Assembly: GCA_963692995.1 (NCBI GenBank)
Contig: OY843611.1
Location: 806,001-870,000 of the forward strand
Source: Bin87 sp963692995
Lineage (GTDB): Bacteria; Chloroflexota; Dehalococcoidia; Lucifugimonadales; UBA3495
DNA: 64,000 nt
Reading direction: 5' to 3'
The position numbers were made by a program, and so were the translations under genes. Numbering within the stretch: the stretch's first letter is position 1; the number at the start of each line of letters is the position of its first letter. Below, one piece after another: positions 57,362 to 64,000 of this stretch. Below the pieces are notes generated by a model. It worked only from the letters and a program-made list of their open reading frames with translations. It ran no database searches and was not told where the DNA came from.

Positions 57362-58969
57362 CTACCGGAACGGCGTCGGCATTGTCCCCACCGGAACCTC
57401 AATCAAACTCGGCGCGTCCGCTGCGATGGCCTCGCGCAGCGACGCTTCCAGCGCCTCCGGTCCCTCTGCCCGCACACCGCGGACGCCGTAGGCTTCGGCC
57501 AGCTTGACAAAGTCGGGGTTGTGCAGCTCGGCGCCGACGGCGCGGCCGTTGAACTGGTTGACCTGGTCGCGCAGGACGTTGCCGTAGGCGTTGTCGTTGA
57601 AGACCACGGCCACCGCGTTGATGCCGTGCTGCACCGCCGTAGCCAGTTCCTGGGAGTTGAACAGGAACCCGCCGTCGCCGCACAGGGCGACCACCGGCCG
57701 GTGGGGCTGCGCGACCTTGGCGCCCAGGGCCGTAGGGTAGGCGTAGCCCAGGTTGCCGGAGTAGCCGGACGTGATGAAGGTGCGCGGCTCGTAGGTGGGC
57801 CAGAAGGCGCGGGCGTAATAGCCCAGCTGGGTCATGCCCGACACCAGGATGCCGTCCTCCGGCACGGCGGCCCGCACCGCCGCCAGGTAGGACTCCTGGG
57901 GTTCGGGACGCAGCGCGGACTCCTGACGTCGCCGGCGCAGGGCTGCGGTCTCTGCCGCGAAGGACGGACGGGAATTTAGCTCGATTGTTTCGGCCAGCCG
58001 GGCGTCCACCTGCTCCATGACGGTGCGGGCGTCGCCGGCGACGCCGTAGGTATTGTCCCAATTGCGGCCCAGCTCTTCGGGGTCGATGTCGATCTGCACC
58101 ACGCGCTGGCCGTCGAGCCACATGGGGAAGGCCAGGCGGCTGCCCACGCCCAGGATGACGTCGAAATGGGGTTCTTCCTGGGCCACCGGGTCGTTGCGGA
58201 GACGCAGGGCGCCCAGGGCCAGGGGATGGCGGTCGTCGATGGCGCCCTTGCCCTCGGCGGTGGTGATCACCGGAGCCTGGAGGCGTTCCGCCAGCCGCGC
58301 CAAGACCTCCGACCCCTCGGATGAGATGACGCCGCCGCCGGCCCAGATGAGGGGACGTCGCGCGCCGGCCAGGATGCGGGCGGCTTCGGCCACCTGCTCG
58401 TCGGGCGCGGCGGGTCGTGGGTAGCCTTCGGCCTCAAGGAGCGTCACCGTGCCCGGTTCGGCCATGGTCTCCGGCGGCATTTCAATCTCCACGGGACGCG
58501 GCCGGCCGGTGGTCAACTGGCGGAACGCTTCGTGCACCGCTTCGGGGGTTTCTTCTGGGGTCATCATACGTCGCACGTACTTGGTAATGGGGCGTATGCA
58601 GTCCTGCTGGTCGTTGACTTCGTGGAGGATGCCCCGGTCGGCGCCGATCAGGTCGCGCTCGATCTGGCCGGATACTACCAGCACGGGAGAAGACGCCGAG
58701 TAGGCGGTGCTGATGGCCGCCGATGCGTTGAGCAGGCCCGGCCCAGGCACCATGAGGGCGGTGCCGACGCCGCCGCTGGCCCGGGCGTAGCCGTCGGCCA
58801 TGTAGGCGGTGGCTTGCTCGTGCCGCGTGGTGATGAGGCGGATGCCCGGCACGTCGTTCAGCGCGTCCAGCGCGTGATACAGCTGCACGCCGGGGAGCCC
58901 GAAGATGACGCGCACCCCCTCCCGGTACAAGGAACGCATGAGAGCCTGGCCGCCGGTCATGGTGGGCAT
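57362..58969 (-). CDS. thiamine-diphosphate enzyme, acetolactate-synthase-like
   Basis: 535 residues from ATG 58969, with GGAAGG nine bases upstream; the frame upstream is not conserved. VIFGLPGVQLYHALDAL, then ITTRHEQATAYMADGYARA with the activating Glu, then CGDGGFLFNSQELATAVQHG...NDNAYGNV as ThDP-binding motif. Same family as IlvB-type enzymes but no ilvN or ilvC nearby, so not clearly a biosynthetic acetolactate synthase. Substrate unknown. Confidence 0.87.
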   Translation of the reverse strand: MPTMTGGQALMRSLYREGVRVIFGLPGVQLYHALDALNDVPGIRLITTRHEQATAYMADGYARASGGVGTALMVPGPGLLNASAAISTAYSASSPVLVVSGQIERDLIGADRGILHEVNDQQDCIRPITKYVRRMMTPEETPEAVHEAFRQLTTGRPRPVEIEMPPETMAEPGTVTLLEAEGYPRPAAPDEQVAEAARILAGARRPLIWAGGGVISSEGSEVLARLAERLQAPVITTAEGKGAIDDRHPLALGALRLRNDPVAQEEPHFDVILGVGSRLAFPMWLDGQRVVQIDIDPEELGRNWDNTYGVAGDARTVMEQVDARLAETIELNSRPSFAAETAALRRRRQESALRPEPQESYLAAVRAAVPEDGILVSGMTQLGYYARAFWPTYEPRTFITSGYSGNLGYAYPTALGAKVAQPHRPVVALCGDGGFLFNSQELATAVQHGINAVAVVFNDNAYGNVLRDQVNQFNGRAVGAELHNPDFVKLAEAYGVRGVRAEGPEALEASLREAIAADAPSLIEVPVGTMPTPFR

Positions 58970-59096
58970 GATGAAACCTTCCTGAAGCGATGATTGCGCC
59001 CGCAGAGCGGGCCAGCTTACCATAGCATACCGCTTTCGGCGTGTCATGGTTCCACAGGCTCGCCAGGAGCGGGTTCGGGGCGAGGGCGCGGCCGGT

Positions 59097-59191
59097 AGAG
59101 CAATTGTCACCCGGCCCACTGTCACCCGGCCTACCGGCCTACCGGACACCCGGCCTACCGGGTTGCCACGTCGCTGCGCTCCGCGCAATGA
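59097..59191. repeat. short direct repeats and tRNA-like or REP-type element in gene gap
   Basis: Four imperfect copies of CACCCGGCCTACCGG or parts of it, then a segment reading GTTGCCACGTCGCTGCGCTC followed by CGCGCAATGAC. The latter is a common bacterial intergenic palindromic type, distinct from families 1 and 2. No gene is seen in 58970-59216. Confidence 0.55.
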
Positions 59192-59216
59192 CAAGTTGGA
59201 GCGGGTAGCCGACGGT

Positions 59217-60095
59217 TCACGCGACTGCGGGCATGACCTCGGCGGCGATGGTCGCCATGGCTGGGAAAACCACGGCGGGGTCGCCGGAGTAGGGGGAGAC
59301 GACGATGCGTGAGACGCCCACATCGGCGAAGGCCCGGGCGTTGGCGCGCATTTCGGCCGGGTCGGCGCCCAAAGTGAAGCGGCCGGGGCGACCGCCTTGC
59401 AAGGGCACGCTTACCGATACCGGGATGGCTGCCGGATCCCGGCCGGCCTGTTCGGCCTGCTCGCCCAGGTAGCGGATGCCCTGGGCCAGGTCTTCGGGCG
59501 GCATGGCGGTGGGATGCCAGCCGTCGCCGTGGCGGGCGGCCCGGCGGATGGCGGCGCGGCTGGCGCCGCCGATGAGCAGCGGGATGCCCTCGGGACGGAC
59601 GGGGCGCGGCGAGAAGGCCATGTCGGAAAACCGGAAGAAGCGCCCTTCGTGGCGGGGGGCGTCCTCGGTCCAGAGGGTCTTCATAATCTCGATGGACTCG
59701 TCAGTGTAGGGGCCGCGCTCGGCGAAGGGTACGCCCATCGCCTCCAGCTCGGTTTCGATGACGCCGACGCCGATACCAAGGACGACGCGCCCGTCCGACA
59801 GCCGGTCGAGGGTCGCCGCCTGCTTCGCCAGCCGCATGGGGTTGTGATAAGGCAGCACGAGGACGCTGGTTCCCAAGGCGACGCGCGTGGTCTGGGCGGC
59901 GGCGAAGGCCAGGATCGTCAACGGGTCGTAGTAGGGACGGTTGCCGAGACGCTCATAAACGTAGCTGACGTTGAAGACGTGGTCGCTGGCCCAGACGGAA
60001 TCATAGCCCAGTTCCTCGGCGCGGACGGCGGTGCGGACCACATCCTGCACGTCGGTCAAGCCCTGGTTGTTGGAAAGGGAAAAGCCGATGTTCAT
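59217..60095 (-). CDS. LLM-class F420-dependent oxidoreductase-like protein
   Basis: 292 residues. NIGFSLSNNQGLTDVQDVV start, EELGYDSVWASDHVF, VALGTSVLVLPYHNPMRLAKQAATLDRLSDGRVVLGIGVG, the LLM/F420 signature. The gene starts two bases after the stop of the phosphotriesterase-like gene, so they share an mRNA. Confidence 0.88.
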   Translation of the reverse strand: MNIGFSLSNNQGLTDVQDVVRTAVRAEELGYDSVWASDHVFNVSYVYERLGNRPYYDPLTILAFAAAQTTRVALGTSVLVLPYHNPMRLAKQAATLDRLSDGRVVLGIGVGVIETELEAMGVPFAERGPYTDESIEIMKTLWTEDAPRHEGRFFRFSDMAFSPRPVRPEGIPLLIGGASRAAIRRAARHGDGWHPTAMPPEDLAQGIRYLGEQAEQAGRDPAAIPVSVSVPLQGGRPGRFTLGADPAEMRANARAFADVGVSRIVVSPYSGDPAVVFPAMATIAAEVMPAVA

Positions 60096-60097
60096 AG

Positions 60098-61048
60098 TCA
60101 GTCCTCAAAGAAGCGGCGGGGGTTGTCTATCATCATGGCGTTGATGTCATCCTGGGCGGCTCCCAACTCCAGGAGGCGGGGCAGGACGTTGCGGGTGATG
60201 AACAGGTAGCCGTCGGGGTTGAAGGCTTCCCGCTCGCGCCGCAGTTCCTCGGAGGGCTGCACCAGGGGCGTGGAGTGGTCGTGGGAAAGCATTAGGCGGT
60301 GGGCCCAGCCGGCATCGATGAGCTGCTTGACGACTGCGGTGCGCATCTCCCACCGGGGCGTCTCCGGCGTGCGGCCGCCGGGGTAGCGGTCGAGACCCAG
60401 CCAAACGCCTTCGTCCAGCAGGCCGGTGAGATAGTCAACGTCGGTGTCGTCGTTGCTATGGCCGATGTACACCCGGTTGAGATCAACGCCTTCCTCTTTC
60501 AGAATGCGTACCTGCTCCTCGCCCACCCGGTCCGGCGACCAGGTGTGGGTGCTGATGCGGGTTCCGGTGGCGTTGCAGGCGCGGGCGGCGGCGCGGAGGA
60601 TGACCTCCTCGTTTTCAGTGATGCCTCCCCGGTCGCTGGCCACCTTGATGATGCCGGCCTTGACGCCGGTGTCCTCGATGCCCTCTTCGATTTCCTTGAT
60701 GAACAGGGCGGCCACCTTGTCCACCGGCGCGCCCCAGAAGATGCGCGGGATGGACAAATGGTTGCCGCAGCAGGGAATGGCGTGGACGCCGGAGCGGCGG
60801 CTGACCTCTTGCATCAGCGGGATGTCGCGGCCCAGGTCAAGGGTGGTGACGTCGATGATGGTGCGGACGCCGCCGGCATAGGCTTCGGTCAGGGCGGCGG
60901 ACGCGGCGTCGGCAATGGCCTGGCGGTCCTGAAAGCCGGGATAGGCGGCGGCGGTTCCGGCCGCGCCCAAGGTGATGTGTTCGTGGCTGAGGGTAAAGCC
61001 GAGGTCGGCGGAATCTAGGGGGCCGAGGACGGTGTTGACTTGCGACAT
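60098..61048 (-). CDS. phosphotriesterase-family metallohydrolase
   Basis: 316 residues. The metal motif TLSHEHIT (HxH), then GIIKVASDRGGIT with the candidate bridging carboxylated Lys, HTWSPDR, GHSNDDTD and SHDHSTP (final metal Asp) fit the PTE/lactonase family. Such enzymes hydrolyse lactones or phosphotriesters. The partner LLM oxidoreductase gene two bases downstream suggests a joint catabolic step on a lactone-like compound; that is inference. Confidence 0.86.
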   Translation of the reverse strand: MSQVNTVLGPLDSADLGFTLSHEHITLGAAGTAAAYPGFQDRQAIADAASAALTEAYAGGVRTIIDVTTLDLGRDIPLMQEVSRRSGVHAIPCCGNHLSIPRIFWGAPVDKVAALFIKEIEEGIEDTGVKAGIIKVASDRGGITENEEVILRAAARACNATGTRISTHTWSPDRVGEEQVRILKEEGVDLNRVYIGHSNDDTDVDYLTGLLDEGVWLGLDRYPGGRTPETPRWEMRTAVVKQLIDAGWAHRLMLSHDHSTPLVQPSEELRREREAFNPDGYLFITRNVLPRLLELGAAQDDINAMMIDNPRRFFED

Positions 61049-61065
61049 TGCGTTTCTCTCCGGCC

Positions 61066-61090
61066 GGATTCCGGCGCAAGCCGGAATGAC
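61066..61090. repeat. palindromic repeat
   Basis: GGATTCCGGCGCAAGCCGGA followed by ATGAC, 12 bases from the DUF488 gene end. Same variant as at 50465. Confidence 0.75.
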
Positions 61091-61102
61091 GAAATGCTGT
61101 GG

Positions 61103-61540
61103 TTACACCAAGTGGATGATTTCTACGTCGCCCCAATGCTGCTGAAGATACTCGGCAACCAGACGGCGGTGGCAGCGGTCGGGGGTGTCCTCACTGCACA
61201 GCAGGCAACTGTCCGCGATTATATCCTGTGGGATGGCAGCCTGGATGAGGCGGCGTTCGATCAGGGTGTGGAAGATGGGTTCGTATTCAGCCCAGGTGAT
61301 TTGCTTCTTGCGGTAAGCGTCGAGCAAGGCGTCGGTTGGCGACAGGCGGGGCAGGTGGATGTAGTCCATGCGGCAGAGTTCGCGCAGGAACCAGGGCAGG
61401 TCGCTGCGCTTGGCGAAACCGGCGAGGCCGGAGGTGTTGCGGAGGCGGATATCGACTACGCGCCGGGCGCCGGATTCTCGCAGCAACCCGAAAAAGCGGG
61501 CGGCCGATTTTCGGGTGAAACCTATAGTGTAGAGTTTCAT
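61103..61540 (-). CDS. DUF488 family protein
   Basis: 145 residues. MKLYTIGFTRKSAARFFGLL, VVDIRL, and the C-terminal CLLCSEDTPDRCHRRLVAEYL Cys/His-rich motif are the DUF488 signature. The family is of unknown function; the CxxC plus RCHR motif suggests redox or metal chemistry. It starts in the panC stop (ATGA overlap). Confidence 0.87.
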   Translation of the reverse strand: MKLYTIGFTRKSAARFFGLLRESGARRVVDIRLRNTSGLAGFAKRSDLPWFLRELCRMDYIHLPRLSPTDALLDAYRKKQITWAEYEPIFHTLIERRLIQAAIPQDIIADSCLLCSEDTPDRCHRRLVAEYLQQHWGDVEIIHLV

Positions 61541-62394
61541 GACGGATCCTTGCCGCCCAGTACTACGTTATCAATCAGCCGCACCGCTCCCAACCGCGCC
61601 GCTGTCGCGATCATCACCGGCCTCCCGCCGCCCAGGGTTTCCACCCGTCGCATCGTGTCGGCGTCCACGATGCTGACGTAATCTACGGCATCTACCAAGC
61701 TCTCGCGTTCCAGGATGTTGATGGCCGCTTGTCGGATCCGCGCCCCGTCGCGCTCGCCCCGTCGCCAAACATCTTCCGCGGCGCAGAGCGCGCGGTACAC
61801 CGCCGGCGCCGCCACCCGTTGCTCCGGTGTCAGGTAGGCGTTGCGGCTGCTCATGGCCAGGCCGTCCGGCTCCCGTATGGTGGGCATCGTTACGACCTCG
61901 ACCCCCAGGTTCAGGTCGTCGTTCATCTTGCGGATGACTGCCACTTGCTGTCCGTCTTTCTGGCCGAAATAGGCCCGGTCGGAACGGGTAATGGTGAACA
62001 GCTTGGCGACCACCGTGGCCACGCCGCGAAAGTGGCCGGGTCGGGCCGCGCCTTCCATGCCCTCCGCTACCGAACCTGGTTCGATCCAAGTGTCGAAGCC
62101 TTCGGGATAAACCTCGTCCGGTGGGGGTACGAACACCAAATCCGCGCCTTCCGCAGCCAGCAGTTCCAGATCCCGTTCCAGGCGGCGCGGATAGTGGGCA
62201 AAATCCTCGTTGGGTCCGAACTGGGTTGGGTTCACGAATATGGAAGCGGCCATGGTCGCATTGTCCGTTCGCGCCCGGCGGGTCAGCGAGAGGTGGCCTT
62301 CGTGGAGCGCGCCCATGGTGGGCACCAGTCCCAGCGGACGCGCCGCCTCTCGGCACCGGGCGGTCATTTCGGCACAGGTAGTGATGACTTGCAT
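61537..62394 (-). CDS. panC: pantothenate synthetase
   Basis: 285 residues, the usual length. PTMGALHEGHLSLTRRA (adenylate-binding HxGH-type motif), NPTQFGPNEDFAHYPR, YFGQKDGQQVAVIRKM, and PTIREPDGLAMSSRN are all standard. Condenses pantoate and beta-alanine with ATP in coenzyme A synthesis. No panB or panD in the window. Confidence 0.95.
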   Translation of the reverse strand: MQVITTCAEMTARCREAARPLGLVPTMGALHEGHLSLTRRARTDNATMAASIFVNPTQFGPNEDFAHYPRRLERDLELLAAEGADLVFVPPPDEVYPEGFDTWIEPGSVAEGMEGAARPGHFRGVATVVAKLFTITRSDRAYFGQKDGQQVAVIRKMNDDLNLGVEVVTMPTIREPDGLAMSSRNAYLTPEQRVAAPAVYRALCAAEDVWRRGERDGARIRQAAINILERESLVDAVDYVSIVDADTMRRVETLGGGRPVMIATAARLGAVRLIDNVVLGGKDPS

Positions 62395-62402
62395 AACAGT
62401 TC

Positions 62403-62430
62403 CTGGATTCCGGCGAAAGCCGGAATGACG
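62403..62430. repeat. palindromic repeat
   Basis: CTGGATTCCGGCGAAAGCCG followed by GAATGACG, with a partial GGAATGACGG 20 bases later. Confidence 0.75.
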
Positions 62431-62457
62431 AAAGAAAGTCGGAATGACGGAGTTGGG

Positions 62458-64000
62458 CTATTCCGGCGGAAACAGCTCGTCGATTTCCCGCTGCATCCGC
62501 TCCCCATCCGTTTCGCCCGGCGCGGCGGCGCCGACGATGCCGGAGGGAACAACCATGTCTGCGTAGAATATCTCGTCGTAGTCCCGAGGCCGCACCACCA
62601 CCGGCATGGGTACGGCGTGGCCGAACACCAGCGCCTGCTGTTTGCTGTCCAGGCGAGCCAGCACGTTGCGCAACTGGCCGGCGTCCCGCGCGCCCATCAG
62701 CACGGCGTTCAGATCCCGGTCGTCGTTCAGCGCGCAGGAAAGGCGAGTTCCCAGCTGGCTCATCACCTCGGAGTTGATGCCGCTGGGCCGCTGGTCAACG
62801 ATCATCAGCGTTACATTGTACTTCCGCAATTCCCTGGCGATGGCGCCGAAGATGGTTTGCGACGCGATGTCCGGCGTAAGGAACTTGTGGGCCTCCTCGA
62901 CGAATATCACCAACGGACGCGGCTCGTCGCCCCGGCCGCCGTCGGACAGCTCCTTGCGGCGCACCCAGGTATCGTGGATCCGGCGGGTCAGCAGGTTGCT
63001 GACCAACACGTAGGCTGCGGTGTCGCGTCCGTACTGGCCGAATTCCAGAACCACGTGTTTGCCCCGCTCCAACTGCTCGATGATACCGCCGGCGCTGGCG
63101 GCGCCCTGGCCGGTTTCGGACAGAAAACCGAAGCGCTTCCACCGGACCAGGCGGTTGTGCAACGCGCCCAACGCCGCCCGGTTCACTCCGATGTCGTTTG
63201 CCAGATCCCCAAGGCTGGCGGCGTCGTGGCCGATAAACTCACTCAGCCAGCCGGCGCCGAAACGCTGCCGCAGGTTCCACGCTGCCGATGCCGCCACCTC
63301 GGATAACTGCAACGATTCGCGCAGGATTTCAATATCGGACGGTTCCACTTCGTCATGGCCGATGCGAACAACGCCGTCGGACGTAACCCCGCGTCTCCGG
63401 CTGCTCGCCTCGTCCAGCGTGAACGTAACCACCCGGTCGGGGAAGAGTTGTTTCAGGCCCTTGACCTGCCGCCGGCGATCGTTGTCCTGGCCCTGCCAGC
63501 CGTATTCGCTCTCCATGTCAAAGACCAGGGACACCGCCTGTCCCTGCTTGACCAGCCCGGCCAGCAGCATCCGCGCCAGGAAAGTCTTGCCCGACCCGGA
63601 TGCGCCGAACACGCCCACCGAACGGCTGGCCAACGTTCCCAGATCCAGTCGAATGGACGCGGTGTCCATCCCTTGCGGCGTACCCAGCGCGAATGGGTTG
63701 CGTTGCTCCGGGTTGAACACGGCGTCAATGTCGGCCTGGGTAGCGGCGAAGACCGGGGCGAAGTGTTCCGGTATCGACTTGGCCGGCTCGGTAAGACTGG
63801 CGCTGGAGTCATCCAGGCCGGCCGTCATGCTGGGCATTACCGATAGCTGCCCGTAAGCCATGGCGCCGGCCATTACTTCGGCGAGGTAGCCGTCCCGCGT
63901 ATCCGGAGGGAAATGACGCACGGTGTCATCCACCGCCCGCAGCTCCAGGTCGGTCACCACGGCAAAGTACCGCTTACGCCGACCCTGGACCGTCACGAAC
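62458..64000 (-). CDS. HerA-like ATPase/translocase, N-terminus cut by window edge
   Basis: At least 513 residues; the frame runs off the window end. The first visible residues (TVQGRRKRYFAVVTDLELRA) look like the HerA beta-barrel, so the true start is probably further upstream. Walker A GASGSGKTFLARML near residue 135, Walker B PLVIFVEEAHKFL near 370, then IVDQRPSGINSEVMSQ (sensor region) and RDAGQLRNVLARLD. Such hexameric pumps move along DNA, with NurA in end resection, or in defence. No NurA partner is seen here because the window ends. Confidence 0.85.
   Translation of the reverse strand, partial: FVTVQGRRKRYFAVVTDLELRAVDDTVRHFPPDTRDGYLAEVMAGAMAYGQLSVMPSMTAGLDDSSASLTEPAKSIPEHFAPVFAATQADIDAVFNPEQRNPFALGTPQGMDTASIRLDLGTLASRSVGVFGASGSGKTFLARMLLAGLVKQGQAVSLVFDMESEYGWQGQDNDRRRQVKGLKQLFPDRVVTFTLDEASSRRRGVTSDGVVRIGHDEVEPSDIEILRESLQLSEVAASAAWNLRQRFGAGWLSEFIGHDAASLGDLANDIGVNRAALGALHNRLVRWKRFGFLSETGQGAASAGGIIEQLERGKHVVLEFGQYGRDTAAYVLVSNLLTRRIHDTWVRRKELSDGGRGDEPRPLVIFVEEAHKFLTPDIASQTIFGAIARELRKYNVTLMIVDQRPSGINSEVMSQLGTRLSCALNDDRDLNAVLMGARDAGQLRNVLARLDSKQQALVFGHAVPMPVVVRPRDYDEIFYADMVVPSGIVGAAAPGETDGERMQREIDELFPPE

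Noticed and set aside
59097..59191. Possible tRNA gene in the gap
   Set aside because: No cloverleaf, anticodon stem or T-loop could be laid out; only short direct repeats and a REP-type end.
61729..63306. 525-codon plus-strand ORF antisense to panC and the HerA-like gene
   Set aside because: It spans two well-supported minus-strand genes and a palindromic repeat and has no domain; a shadow ORF.

Overview
The window is a high-GC bacterial chromosome segment dense in genes on both strands. There are no rRNA or tRNA genes, no CRISPR array and no complete insertion sequence. A mix of housekeeping genes (fakA/degV-type, recG, nfo, pgpA, ybeY, pheS, pheT, moeA, panC) with many flavin-dependent luciferase-like oxidoreductases, thiamine-diphosphate enzymes, SDRs, amidohydrolases and Uma2 nucleases fits an uncultured Chloroflexota lineage (Dehalococcoidia/SAR202-like). 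That placement is inference from gene content only. About a dozen short palindromic repeats with a TTCCCGC...GCGGGAA or TTCCGGC...GCCGGAA core, and a second palindrome family with core GGCGAATAATTATTCGCC, are scattered between genes.

Layout. 1-18.7 kb: alpha/beta hydrolase (cut by the window edge), MFS transporter, FakA-like, DegV, RecG, second MFS, zinc alcohol dehydrogenase (-), endonuclease IV, zincin, PgpA, YbeY (-), hypothetical, amidohydrolase, TauE/SafE plus NAD-kinase-like pair (-), a membrane protein with a GREE-repeat tail, and an amidase. 18.7-28.5 kb is a long minus-strand run: a very large ankyrin/PPC/fibronectin secreted protein, a 3-hydroxyisobutyrate dehydrogenase-like enzyme, an unknown/HEPN gene pair, an unknown 342-aa protein, DUF4058, a UGSC-family protein, a hotdog thioesterase, an AhpD/carboxymuconolactone-decarboxylase-like protein and an SDR. 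28.7-39.6 kb: pheS and pheT separated by a DUF4258/DUF2283-nuclease module, a His-rich MoeA, an acidic-tailed protein, SDR, DUF6232-like, quinone oxidoreductase and a TPP enzyme. 39.7-50 kb: second repeat-tailed membrane protein, a large N6-adenine methylase interrupted in frame by a palindromic repeat, small membrane proteins, a luciferase-like oxidoreductase, Uma2, Gfo/Idh/MocA and an OLD-like ATPase. 50-64 kb: more luciferase-like enzymes, a tandem Uma2 duplication, a BNR-repeat protein, an unknown gene pair, a graveyard of methyltransferase, TPP-enzyme and HicB remnants, an acetolactate-synthase-like enzyme, phosphotriesterase-like, DUF488, PanC and HerA-like ATPase (cut by the edge).

The main discovery is in the 20-23.4 kb run. 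Two neighbouring genes each appear broken by one in-frame TGA. Each TGA lies exactly at a redox-active position (UGSC in one; the second Cys of CxxC...H in the other). Each is followed by a perfect 7-bp hairpin with a GU-containing triloop 17-19 nt downstream, as expected for a bacterial SECIS element. I therefore annotate both as selenoproteins, encoded near each other with a thioesterase and two poorly known proteins, and predict that the host genome has SelA/SelB/SelC/SelD outside this window.
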